Below the pieces are notes generated by a model. The model had not been told where the DNA came from and made no database searches. It saw only the letters and a program-made list of their open reading frames with translations. A stretch of 64,000 bases of DNA from Endomychus coccineus (taxonomy: Eukaryota > Arthropoda > Insecta > Coleoptera > Endomychidae): assembly GCA_958510875.1 (NCBI GenBank), contig OY294067.1:152160962-152224961 (forward strand), read 5' to 3'. Shown here in pieces: positions 45,150-54,984 of this stretch. The position numbers were made by a program, and so were the translations under genes. Position 1 is the stretch's first letter, and each line of letters starts with the position of its first letter.

Positions 45150-45552
45150 CGTAGAATACGTTTTTACCGAGGCATCCTACTAGACGAAATCGTCATGAGC
45201 GAGATCGTCACGCGGAAATCGACACACGCATGCGCTTGTGGTAGGTGGAGCCATAACGAAATTGTCTAGCATCCTCAGTAGCTGGCGTTCTTTCAAGTAA
45301 TAACCGTGTAAGCGCTGTACTTATAAGATAAGTCATTATCAATTCATTTGATATATAAAACACGTTCCGTGTTAATACTGATCATAATGTCTGGCAAGAA
45401 AAGCAAACCAGCGGCTGAACGATGCAAAGAATATCGTCAACGTCAAAAACTAAAAAGACAACTAGAACAAATTGAAAATGAACAACAATCGCCTAGTACT
45501 TCGACCACTATATGTCTATTTTAACAATTTCAAACTAAAAACGTATTCTACG
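45150..45552 (+). mobile_element. 403-bp element with perfect 17-bp inverted ends, TATA box and short ORF
   Basis: CGTAGAATACGTTTTTA (45150-45166) is repeated inverted at 45536-45552. Inside are a TATATAAAA box at 45352-45360 and an ATG at 45387. No clear target duplication is visible. It looks like an internally deleted DNA transposon that kept its promoter and the start of its ORF. Confidence 0.6.
45387..45524 (+). CDS. 45-aa basic ORF, probable truncated transposon protein
   Basis: It starts MSGKKSKPAAERCKEYRQ, continues RQKLKRQLEQIENEQQ and ends in a Ser/Thr-rich tail before TAA. The K-x-AAERxxxYRxRxK pattern is a common N-terminus of proteins encoded by insect DNA transposons and Helitron-like elements. 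A TATA box lies 27 bp upstream of the ATG. It was too short for routine ORF calling. Function unknown; it may be only the remaining N-terminus. Confidence 0.45.
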   Translation: MSGKKSKPAAERCKEYRQRQKLKRQLEQIENEQQSPSTSTTICLF

Positions 45553-46138
45553 CATTTTGTTTTCGTGGAAACTATATCTTTTTTTATCTAAAAAAAACTG
45601 TAAATTTTTTTTAGATACTATATATTTAAACTTGTGGTTTAAAATTTCACCTTCGAAAAAATGCGTATTCAATTTCTGTTCAAAAATATCATTTGGAATG
45701 AAAATAGAACCGATAAATCCGACATTTACCTAAATTTTGATATATAGGTATTATTGATTAATCATAATCAATGATGGGTACTAAATATTACGAATTTATT
45801 GACTAAAAATACGTTTTCCAAAGTACGCGAACGAATCAATTTCTGTATCCCAAAAACGATTATTTTGTAGCCGCTACATTATCATGAAAATGTTTGATTC
45901 ATTGCCAATACATGACAAAAAGCTTTTTAGTAATATTTTTCCTTCTCACAAGCCATAGATTCGTACTCGTAAGCCTCTTCCTCTATTCTGTAGTTTATAC
46001 CGTGACAATCTTTCTTTATGTTTTTAGTTCTGTGGATCGACCGATCGACGCCGTTCGCGCACGTCTATAATCGCGTTTCAGCTTTCAGCAATTAAGGTTA
46101 AGATATTTTGTGATACTAGCTTTGATCAATTTACAAAA
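45553..46138. other. Intergenic region upstream of C1QBP
   Basis: Unassigned AT-rich sequence to about 46000. The last 120 bp are richer in GC (GATCGACCGATCGACGCCGT) and probably include the C1QBP promoter and 5' UTR. No TATA box is obvious there. Confidence 0.5.
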
Positions 46139-46936
46139 ATGAATAATATTCTTAGAATCACGAATAGGTTGAGTACTTTCAAGACGTTAATGCATCCAAT
46201 AAAGCAAGTAGCAATTGGAAAAAATCTAAATCAACAAAGACAACTTGCAAGAAATTTATGGTACATGTGTAGAATACAAAATCATCAGGATGTCGTGACA
46301 CCAAGTCAAATGTGTGGCTGCGGGTGTGGTAAAATGGGTACTCATAGTAAAGCTGAAAAAGAACTTGTAGAATTTCTAACTGAAGAGATCTTAGCAGAAA
46401 GGAAATCTCAAAAAATGAAGACAATTCCAACCGAACTTGGTGGTTTCAAAGCTGAACTAAATGGTGCTGAGGTTAGCTTAACAAAAGCGTTGAAAGATGA
46501 AACTGTCAAAATCACTTTCAATGTGAATCACACTGTTGATACCGAGGCTGAACCAGAAATACATGAAAATCAGAATGAACCCGAACTTGGAGATTTAAGA
46601 TCAAAACCTTCATTCAAAGTTGAAATTATTAGAGGTGACACCACAGTTAATTTATTATGTTCATTTGTTACCCCAAATGAACAAGATGAGGCTTACAATG
46701 ACATATTTGGAATTGATGAAATAAGTATATATGAAGGTGACTGGAATGAGAATGTCTATGCAGTTTCTGGAGAGATTGTTGATTCTTACTTATATGATTT
46801 GATACTGAATTATCTGGAAGAAAAAGGGATCTCAAATGACTTCGTCAAAAAATTATCCGAATACAGTACAGCATTTGAACATTCTGCTTATATTGGACTA
46901 TTGGAGGGGCTCTCCAAATTTGCTTCTGGAAAATAA
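46139..46936 (+). CDS. C1QBP: C1QBP/p32 (Mam33 family), mitochondrial matrix protein
   Basis: The 265-aa single-exon ORF belongs to the p32/gC1qBP (Mam33) family, acidic trimeric matrix proteins needed for mitochondrial translation and respiratory-chain upkeep. Residues 1-55 form a basic presequence (MNNILRITNRLSTFKTLMHP). CGCGCGKMGTHSKAEKELVE then starts the mature domain, with an insect-style Cys cluster. The conserved core follows: LVEFLTEEILAERKSQK, an acidic loop (VDTEAEPEIHENQNEPEL), then DIFGIDEISIYEGDW and LYDLILNYLEEKGISNDFV, ending EYSTAFEHSAYIGLLEGLSK and FASGK. Length and domain order are normal. The ATG is preceded by ACAAAA. ATTAAA about 40 bp after the stop is a candidate poly(A) signal. 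It is divergent from CDC16. Confidence 0.94.
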   Translation: MNNILRITNRLSTFKTLMHPIKQVAIGKNLNQQRQLARNLWYMCRIQNHQDVVTPSQMCGCGCGKMGTHSKAEKELVEFLTEEILAERKSQKMKTIPTELGGFKAELNGAEVSLTKALKDETVKITFNVNHTVDTEAEPEIHENQNEPELGDLRSKPSFKVEIIRGDTTVNLLCSFVTPNEQDEAYNDIFGIDEISIYEGDWNENVYAVSGEIVDSYLYDLILNYLEEKGISNDFVKKLSEYSTAFEHSAYIGLLEGLSKFASGK

Positions 46937-47533
46937 TTTTATATTTAATTGTTATAATAATTTATGTTATAGATATTAAAGAAATAAGTAAACTTTCCCC
47001 ATTCTCATTGATTCTACATCAATCTATGTTCGAGTTATTTTTGGTGTCACAAAAAATTTATTTTCATTGCACTTTGAACTAAAAATGTAACAAAAATTTG
47101 TATTCTTAAACTTAGAATTTAGACGGGGCTCATCATCTGTTTGATTATTAAGTCACAATAATTTGTTAGAACTATTGTTCATGGTCAAACCTCAATTATG
47201 AAAAGAAATAATTAAACAAAATAATGCATGTTTTTGTCAGTGCTACTTACAAACAATTGTATAATTTTTATATATTTATCTCAATCTTGGAACAAAAAAT
47301 TTTTTTCCGATAAACCTTTACATAGTAAGAGTAAACTGAGGAGTTTACATACTCGAGTAAATTGTAATGATTTAGATTTTTATTTTCGTTGTAAAGGTGG
47401 ATGTTGGGAGAGTGCTGATTTTTCATAAAATATTTTCAGAACTTGTAATTTGTTCACTTTAAAAATGATACCTCATGGTTCAAGGTCATTGTTGTCAGGT
47501 TGAGCATGTTTTCAATGTTTTTGAATACCAATG
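46937..47533. other. C1QBP 3' flank
   Basis: AT-rich sequence after the C1QBP stop, beginning with the likely 3' UTR (ATTAAA, AAATAAG). I see no other gene or repeat before the palindrome at 47534. Confidence 0.55.
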
Positions 47534-47775
47534 ATTTTGATTATATGAAAGAATAACTACTTTGTTTTTATACCACTTTTATTAATAATAACGTGAAAAC
47601 GTAACTATAGTTTCAACACCGAAGTGCCATTATCAAACAAATAGAAAATTATTATTATACTTTTCTATTTGTTTGATAATGGCACTTCGGTGTTGAAACT
47701 ATAGTTACGTTTTCACGTTATTATTAATAAAAGTGGTATAAAAACAAAGAAGTTATTCTTTCATATAATCAAAAT
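47534..47775. repeat. 242-bp near-perfect palindrome made of two inverted stem-loop repeats
   Basis: Arms 47534-47648 and 47661-47775 are 115 bp each with one visible mismatch (ACTACTTTG against ACTTCTTTG), around a 12-bp loop. Each arm contains the repeat also seen at 904-975 and 38833-38900. The unique flanks of the repeat (ATTTTGATTATATGAAAGAA) are duplicated too, so the inversion copied more than the repeat itself. Confidence 0.9.
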
Positions 47776-48619
47776 GATAAATTACCATAAAGTAACGGCT
47801 TCCACCATTATTTTTTACCAATGATTTGATTCAATAAACTGTTTACAAAACAAAATTAGAAGTTCTTTACTTACATCAAATAGTACAAATTATTATTTGT
47901 AATACTAAATGTAATTAACAACAAACTGTTCGTGTGTGAGGAAAATAAAGCAAGTACCTAACCTACATACTGATACTGTTTCTACTTCCACCTGAAAGAT
48001 TAATAATATTATTCTTTATTCGAGAAAAACTAGGGTATAGAACATGTCAAAAATAAATATTAAGAACAAGTACAAAATGATCATTATATAAGATACAATT
48101 AATTGAACATTTAGTGATTTACCATTGTTGTGAATAATAATAGAACTTAGCTTATGTAGACCTTATAATTAATTGTAAAATAAAATGCAGGTTTTAGAAA
48201 CTGTCATTAAAATAATCGGATAACTTATAATAGCACTTTGAAATGAGCAATTTCCTTTAGTTTTTGCTCAAATTGTTTGTTTTCTAGGGATATGATTATA
48301 TATCCCTGTTATTGAGTTATGTACCTACACTTTTATGTAAAAACCTTGAGACAGTTTGTTGCTAAACATACAAGTCTTTTTTCTTGTTTCGTATTGATGG
48401 TTTAAGTTATAGTTGTCGAAGAATTCAATATGCTTTCTTAAGTATAAAGCTGATTCCAGAATATATAATGATTAATGAATATATGGTACTTAAATATTTC
48501 ATATTTGACAAAATATGATCTACAAGAATCTCGTTTTTTGATGTTAAAGGCTGATCTAATACACTTTTTTTGAAGAACCAGAATTCTGTGACTACTGAGT
48601 TGCCCCTAAAGATAATTCC
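47776..48619. other. Unassigned sequence
   Basis: AT-rich, with no coding similarity or repeat structure that I can support. The stretch directly precedes the decayed LINE RT. Confidence 0.5.
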
Positions 48620-50056
48620 TTATATAATTGTTGAATTGACATAAGCATAGTGAGTGGTTAAGCTAGAGCATGAATTAATTGAATTACTCATTCCGACTTT
48701 GAGTTGAGAACATAACTTACTCAACTTGGGAGCTGAATAATCAATGTCCTTCCATGAAAGTCTGGAATCTACAATTACCCCTAGGAACTTAGTGTATTGC
48801 GTTACAATTAGATTCATTTCATCAATTTGTAATGCAAAGTTGTCTTGTAGCCAGTATGGAATTGAATGATTTGTGTTTTTGGCATGTTCAAGGTAAGTGC
48901 GTTTTCTTAAACCAGTTCATCAAAAGATTAATGATTCTTCTGCTTTCACTTTTAGATCATAGTGGGAGCACTGATAACAGCTGAAGAAGCATCACCAAAT
49001 GATACTAGACCCCTGTCCAGTATCTCAGGCAAATCGTATAGATACACTATGAACAATAAAGGACCCATTATTGAACCTTGTGGTACCCCTACTTTGATTC
49101 TTCGCAGTAAATATATAGTCTATAGAGACGTTGTCTACTCCCCAAAAATGACTATTAGGTCATTATCTACACCTCAAATACCTATTCTATCTAATTTTGT
49201 GAGTAGTCTATCATGAGGCACTCAATCAAATGTTTTCGACTGGTCTTAATTTATTGTGAAGGTTTTCGATTATTTTTGACAGATGTGGCAATGTTATTTA
49301 TAATTTGTAAAGTGCTTTCTGTTGATCTACCTTTGATATAAGCATTCTACTGTAGGACTGAAAAAGAAAAAAGTTATCTAATTAAAATTATCCTTTCAAA
49401 TATTTTTGAAACATTCGATAGGTGTGCTATAGGTCTAGAATTGAAGATTTCACATTTATCATTTTTTTATAAACTGGAGACTGTATTTTTTAGTATGGTT
49501 GGAAATGTACCTGTGGCGATCATTACATTCGCTATGTGAGTAATTGATGAGGCTACATGCATTTTTGTTATTTTGATGAATTCAGGAATTTTGTCTAGTT
49601 CTGTGGCTTTACTACTTTTTAACTGATTGGTTATGTTTATTATTTCTGTTTCCTTCGTAAATATAGAGTCTCTATTGTGTGATATGTTTATATTTATATT
49701 ATTCATGTTTTTGTTTTGTAATCCGTTTATATTGATACAGTGTTTATTCAATATATTAGCAATGTCAATGTTAGGTTCGTTGAATTTATTATGTCGGTTG
49801 TTTTATTTTTATTTGTAATATTATTGATCAAATTCCATGAGGCTTTTATTTTGTTTTGTGATGTTTCTATGTATTTATCATTATGTAATATTTTTGCAGT
49901 TGTTATAACTTTTTTCAAGATGGATGAGTATAAAAGAAAATATTCTTTAGTGTTTAATCCACCATTTCTGAATGCTATAAACTTTGTGACACTGTGACGA
50001 TTTAAAATCAATCGGTTAGAGCGAAATAACACTACAAACGCATCAGATATAGACAA
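48620..50056 (-). pseudogene. Decayed LINE RT fragment
   Basis: Minus-strand frames in order: KVITTAKILHNDKYIETSQ (about 49900); NQLKSSKATELDKIPEFIK and HIANVMIATGTFPTILK (49500-49650, start of RT); near 49070-49250 KVFDxxPHDRLLTKLD and VGVPQGSIMGPLLFIVYLYD with an FGDDAS active-site variant; then QYTKFLGVIVDSRLSWKDI (48740-48800, thumb). Several stops and frameshifts show it is dead. The order and motifs mark a LINE distinct from the one at 27-31 kb. Confidence 0.75.
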
Positions 50057-50074
50057 TGTGATTTTTTAGAATGA

Positions 50075-50350
50075 GCAAATGAACTAGAGCGCTTAGGCAT
50101 TCGTGTGGAAAGTTTACAAAATTAGTAGAACACTTCCTAACTGGCTGCTGAAAAATACAAGTTAAAGTAAATCATAAATTCTCTAAAGAATCAGATTATG
50201 TCATTAGAGTTCCACATGGATCTATTTTAGGACCTTTGTGATCCGTTCTCCTTATTAAGGATATTTTAGAACTCCTCACTCTGGGGAAGATAAAAATTGT
50301 TTGATACCCGGACGACATTATGATTGTTGCTTCAGCGGATCGTATTCAAG
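50075..50350 (+). pseudogene. LINE RT scrap on the opposite strand
   Basis: Plus-strand frame with RGKVYKLVEHFLTG-like sequence, SKESDYVIRVPHGSILGPL and YPDDIMIVASADR (the altered YADD box). Stops interrupt it. It is about 275 bp and opposite in strand to its neighbours, so a separate fragment. Confidence 0.65.
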
Positions 50351-50419
50351 CAAGTTAGTGACTGGTGTAAACAGTCTTATGTTGAATTTGTGTTAAACCG
50401 AGTGCTTATTATTCTCCAA

Positions 50420-51095
50420 GATTCTTTCAAAATAATTTAATTTGTATACTGTGTGAATTTGTTTATCTTTAGGTGTTTTGAAGTTTACAGTGGAAATTGT
50501 TAAATTTATTAATCACGTACTGAATTTTATCATTGGCAACACACATTAGGCAATTATCTACATACCGTTTAAAGAATACTGGTTGAAAATCTAATGAATT
50601 TATTACAGATCCCTCTAGGCATTCCATAAGTAGGTTGAAAATAGTAGCTGAACTGAAATAGGAGATGCCATTGCTGTGCCGAATATTTGTCCAAAATATT
50701 GCTCACCGTTTTGAAAATAAGTGCATTCTAAACAAAACTTTACTGGATTTATAAATTCAGATTGATCTAGAGGTGTGTGGTTTTTAATCAATTCTTAATT
50801 TCTGCCCAACGTTTTTTGATGCTACTCAATGCCAGAACAGCTGGTATATTTGTAAATAAAGAAACAACGTCCAAGGAAATTAATAGATGATCTACGGGTA
50901 CGGATTGATTTTTTATAAATCCATTAAAATGTCATGTCATTTCACATAAAATTCATTTTTTCCTATTATATTGTTGATAGATTTTGATAAATTATAGATA
51001 CGCGCTCCAATATTACTTGCAATGGGTCTTGAGGGTATATCACTTTTATGTAGTTTCGGATGCCCATAGATATAAGGTGGTTGCCCATTATGGCA
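50420..51095 (-). pseudogene. Penelope-like element RT fragment
   Basis: Minus-strand frames give PPYIYGHPKLHKSDIPSRPI, ASNIGARIYNLSKSINNII, then SATIFNLLMECLEGSVINSL and FQPVFFKRYVDNCLMCV. YGxPKxHK, RPIxSxIGxxxYxLSK and the RYVDD-like box (here YVDN) are Penelope-type RT signatures. Frameshifts and the altered active site show inactivity. It sits between two parts of another decayed LINE. No GIY-YIG domain is visible. Confidence 0.75.
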
Positions 51096-51164
51096 AATTT
51101 ATTTATTTTTCAATTCAATAGGGTTTTCTTATTTTTGTACCATTTATTTATTAATTTATTCATG

Positions 51165-51800
51165 TCATTTTGTACTGATAATGTACGAATCAATGGTGGT
51201 GCAACACCGACTATGGAAAAATCTATAGAAAAGGGAGAGATCTCCGAGCCTTCTACGATGATGTAGAGAGGTCAATGAACTCGTGAGTGTGACATAAACT
51301 TTTTTGTTTGACATGATTTTAGAATTCCTCTGGTTATCGAGTGATTTGTATTTTTGTATGCTATATATAAACTTTTTTGTTTGACATGAATTTAGAATAC
51401 CTCTGGTTATCGAGTGATTTGTGTTTTTATTGTGTTCAATAGGTTTCTCAGGAAAATATTGTTCTGAGTAGTATATAAGTAAATCTTGGAAACAAGAATA
51501 GGCTATATTGATATCGGTCGTGTTATACATTATATTTTCCCAATTTCAGTCATTTATTCAAACAATAATTTTTTGCTCCAGGAGTAAATAATCTCTTTTG
51601 GAAGAGGGCTAGTTTCAATTCATTCAGTTTTATGATAAATGATGCACTTTGTGCTAAATGATCCGACAACGCAGTCTCAAATAAGTCAGACTTGAGACTT
51701 TTCTACTGTTTTATGGTTTGTAAATATGTTGTCTACGCATGAATTTATTCTAGTGGGTGCTTCGAAAATCGGTTTTAAATTAAACATGTTTAAACTATCT
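51165..51800 (-). pseudogene. LINE endonuclease C-terminus and linker, decayed
   Basis: Minus-strand frames give LNMFNLKPIFEAPTRINSCV DNIFTN (51690-51800; the PTR-x-S-x-IDNIFTN box near the end of LINE endonucleases), a degenerate ALSDHLAQ-like stretch (about 51640-51670), then CFQDLLIYYSEQYFPEKPIE and SITRGILNSCQTKKFI (51330-51500). A ~90-bp duplicate of the TKKFIYSIQKYK region occurs (51290-51360 and 51361-51430). It may be the 5' part of the same LINE as 48620-50056. Confidence 0.65.
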
Positions 51801-51812
51801 GTGAATCTATGA

Positions 51813-52103
51813 TACGAGGTGTGGCTATTGAATAACAGGACTGATGCTGTGAAAATTTTTATTTCAAAGGATACCGCACACTTTAGTATGGAAAGTGGCC
51901 CCCTGTCGAATTGGCTGAATTTTTGATATGTTATAGTCCAAGTCATTCCGAACAAAAAGTTCAATGGGCACAACTTTTTCTATAGGCTGGTTTTGGCGCT
52001 AGAGGCCATTGAAAACTTTCATTTGTCATTAATATGAGATACTATTAGAAGTATTGTTCATTGATGTCACTATAGGTGATCAATTATACAGCGTGTTCCA
52101 GCT
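51813..52103 (+). repeat. Mariner-end plus composite repeat, copy 1
   Basis: It begins CGAGGTGTGGCTATTGAATA, a mariner-type terminal repeat, and continues GGATACCGCACACTTTAGTA through GGCGCTAGAGGCCATTGAAA to a CAATTATACAGCGTGTTCCA end. Bases from about 51870 onward match 60158-60475 in inverse orientation. Confidence 0.65.
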
Positions 52104-52496
52104 ATCACGGTCAAAATAATACTTCAAGTTGATGATGAAACTCAAGAATATAACAAAAATTGGTCTATCATTTTGATAGGGTTGTGTCGAATGAGTACGT
52201 AAATACATCCGATAATTGTACTGATGCTCAAGGAGTGTGGCGGAGAAACTCCTTTTAGCGGGTCAACAAAGCCTCCATTTGCACATTCAGCATAAATATA
52301 ATAGGAAGGAAATAATGGGCTATAACTCAATAAATATATTATATGTAACATTTAACTTAACCATTGAACCTGGTATCGTTGACCCAAATGAAAAACTCGA
52401 CTGAACCCTAATAATTCATTTAATGATTTACAGGATGTTCCATCTGAGAACATATCAATATGAACAAAGAAACAAGGAGAATATGCCATAAACAGT

Positions 52497-54338
52497 CTAA
52501 ACAATCATAGGTTCTTCATTATTATGTCTCTCTGCAGCATCAGATACGGTATGAAGTATTTCGGTCGAAGGATACTTAACATTGGCAGCATGACGGGCAT
52601 ATCCAAGGTACCAAAGTACGCTAGCTACATGCGAACATGTACCCAATGTACGACTTCCTGATTTGCACGTACAGTAGTACCCCTGAATTGGCACACCTTC
52701 CAAACTGACATTGTACTTGATCCACAGTTGGTATTTGATACTATTTCGATGACGAGATTTTATTCTCATCCTCAATAGACCTGGAATTTCAATACGGTGG
52801 TCGAATTCAAATAAAACGTTTCCCAAATCCTGTCTATTATCTTGTACATAAGATGGAGCTATTTTTATCTGGAAAATTCCGAATGTTAGTTCTCGTAGGT
52901 ACTCCAAACTGAGAACTGGAAAATTTAGTAATTGGTTTTCCTCCATTGGAAACCATCTACCATGTCTTCGTAGCAGACCCTCTTCTTCTATTCTCAACTG
53001 GAGTTCATTTATTTCATTGGCACGGTTTAACATTATCTGAGCTAACTCAGCATTGGCTCCTTCCATGGTAATTGGTTCATGATACTTATTGATTATCGCA
53101 CATGCTATTCTGATATAGTCTCCTATATGCAGAACTTGTGGCATTGGTACAGTATCTCTGAAGAATTTGAACATATTCTTTATATGACCGTTTCTAGCTT
53201 CTACAATCCATCTCGTTTTCGTAACTAGTCTAGATGAATTTGCCTCTTCGGTTGTAAGCTGATGCTGTCCACCACCAAGTGCTACGGGCATTTTTACTAC
53301 TATACCTAAGTCACCCAAGAAATTCTGTGCGTCACGGTATCCCCTATCTAACATGAAAATATCACCTTCTTGGAACCAGTTCCTCAGACCCATTAAATCT
53401 CGTTCATACTCATGTCTCAACATTGCCGCATCATTATTTCTTGAATCAGAGAAATAAGGACCGTGAACATCTAGGATATAACCATTGGGAGCAACAATCA
53501 ATGCAGGTTTCAAAAGATGGTAACCCTTGTGTACACAGTATGATTGACGTAATACTTGAAATGTCCGACTTTTGGGTATTTTTATGTACGTGCCGTCAAT
53601 ATAAGCTATTGCTCTTCGATAATTTGGTTCAGGATTGTAAAGGGTATTTGCAAAATCCGTAACATGTCTAGTAATATATTGGCCCCTCTCTATATGCTGA
53701 TACCCTACATTTTGTGGAACGAATTGTTGTAATAATGATACACGCACTTTTTGAATTGCCAAGCTCACAGCTTGACGACTGGAATAGGAAAACATGCCCA
53801 TCAAGAATTGATCGGAAAGTCCTTGTCGTAATTTGTACAAGAAACATAACAAATCTTTCTTCGCTATTGCTCTATTTTTCTGATGAATATTGACGCGATT
53901 GCAAAATTCAAAGAGGTCTGTAAACTGCACTTTTTTTATTGGAGTTAACGCCTGGAACTCTTCATCAGTAAAATTATCCTCGTTATTGTATTTATTTGTT
54001 GATTTATAGTTCAGCACAGCTTCTCGTAACGATACTAACATATGTTTGAGTTCATTACCTTTCAAATTGTATGGTCTTGTTATTCCTCTAAGCCCATTCA
54101 TAAAAGGTGACAGAAGATGTTCCTCCTCATTCAAATGACCACCACAGATTCTGACGCCGTCAGGTGCAAACATTCCGGTCTTCAGAAATACATCCAACCT
54201 ACCAGAAGGTGACATTCTACCAAGATTTTCAAATCTACCACATACAAAACATGACGTATGAGAGGTTCGCAACAAAACTTTAAGTACAGTTGGATCGGGA
54301 TCTTCTTCATAAGCTTGTATCTCTGAGAGAATACTCAA
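52497..54338 (-). CDS. DDE transposase (DDE_Tnp_4, ISL2EU/Harbinger-like) with C-terminal SWIM zinc finger, 613 codons, 5' end broken
   Basis: The open frame carries the DDE_Tnp_4 catalytic triad: D248 in AYIDGTYIKIP, D331 in FMLDRGYRDAQNF and E380 in RWIVEARNGHIKN. The CxxC pair C30/C33 with C65/H69 suggests an N-terminal zinc module. A SWIM-type finger lies at C556-x-C558-x9-C568-x-H570 (GYYCTCKSG..GTCSHVAS). IDGTY, DRGYRD, TTEEANSSRLVTKTRW and GDYIRI match transposases of the ISL2EU/PIF-Harbinger group as I recall them. No YqaJ nuclease partner is nearby. The frame stays open 5' of base 54338 (IPFIEQTRICRNCHL), but there is no ATG before a TAA. The native start lies in the separate frame at 54408-54581, cut off by a palindrome. 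The coding part is undamaged, so the break is recent. Confidence 0.85.
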   Translation of the reverse strand: MSILSEIQAYEEDPDPTVLKVLLRTSHTSCFVCGRFENLGRMSPSGRLDVFLKTGMFAPDGVRICGGHLNEEEHLLSPFMNGLRGITRPYNLKGNELKHMLVSLREAVLNYKSTNKYNNEDNFTDEEFQALTPIKKVQFTDLFEFCNRVNIHQKNRAIAKKDLLCFLYKLRQGLSDQFLMGMFSYSSRQAVSLAIQKVRVSLLQQFVPQNVGYQHIERGQYITRHVTDFANTLYNPEPNYRRAIAYIDGTYIKIPKSRTFQVLRQSYCVHKGYHLLKPALIVAPNGYILDVHGPYFSDSRNNDAAMLRHEYERDLMGLRNWFQEGDIFMLDRGYRDAQNFLGDLGIVVKMPVALGGGQHQLTTEEANSSRLVTKTRWIVEARNGHIKNMFKFFRDTVPMPQVLHIGDYIRIACAIINKYHEPITMEGANAELAQIMLNRANEINELQLRIEEEGLLRRHGRWFPMEENQLLNFPVLSLEYLRELTFGIFQIKIAPSYVQDNRQDLGNVLFEFDHRIEIPGLLRMRIKSRHRNSIKYQLWIKYNVSLEGVPIQGYYCTCKSGSRTLGTCSHVASVLWYLGYARHAANVKYPSTEILHTVSDAAERHNNEEPMIV

Positions 54339-54465
54339 ATGACAGTTTCGGCAAATCCTTGTCTGTTCAATAAAAGGTATTTGAGGTAGAATTGCCTCAA
54401 ATACCTTTTATTGAACAGACAAGGATTTGCCGAAACTGTCATTTGAGTATTCTCTCAGAGATACA
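54316..54465. repeat. Perfect 71-bp palindrome inside the transposase gene
   Basis: 54316-54386 is repeated exactly inverted at 54395-54465 around an 8-nt loop (TAGAATTG). The left arm is the coding sequence for IPFIEQTRICRNCHLSILSE. The right arm is its mirror copy and codes nothing useful on the gene's strand. Confidence 0.95.
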
Positions 54466-54581
54466 TTCCTTCGACGTTCGGCAATGGCTCTGCTTTCTTC
54501 GTCCAAACGTACCATTTGCCTTGGTGTTCCATTGTACTCACAAACAAAACATTCAAATCTCACTGCGAAATTATACGCCAT
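54408..54581 (-). pseudogene. Detached N-terminus of the DDE-SWIM transposase
   Basis: The minus-strand ATG at 54581 opens MAYNFAVRFECFVCEYNGTP then RQMVRLDEESRAIAERRR. It contains a CxxC that would pair with the CRNC of the downstream frame to complete a zinc module. From about 54465 the frame enters the inverted arm and reads nonsense to a stop. I infer that this was once continuous with 52497-54338 and was broken by the inverted duplication. Confidence 0.7.
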
Positions 54582-54984
54582 ATTCAACTTTATATTGACA
54601 TGAAGTAACAAACAAACAAAACCTTGCTAGAAACTTTGACATCATTTCCAAAGCCATCTACAGAAAAATGTGTTTTTCTGCAGTAAAGGGATGCAATGTT
54701 TTCATATTATCCAGTAGGTACCCTTCAAGTTCGAAAATGAATAAACAATTTTTAAAAGAAATCTGGACTATATTTTTATACAGGATGGGGCAATAGTTTG
54801 TCTTTCGATTTCTAGAGTTGTTCTATTGTGATATCGACTTGAAAACGAAAGTTAACTAGACAACAGAATCTAGCACAAGAATGTTTTGCATTTACAGGGC
54901 GATACGAAAAAAATCGGGTTGGAAGGTGAAGTGCATTATTTTAAAAAGAAATATCATTAATTATAATAATAAAAATAATGATAA

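Noticed and set aside
53423..53662. Plus-strand 79-aa ORF
   Set aside because: It is the antisense shadow of the DDE-SWIM transposase catalytic region; no independent motif.
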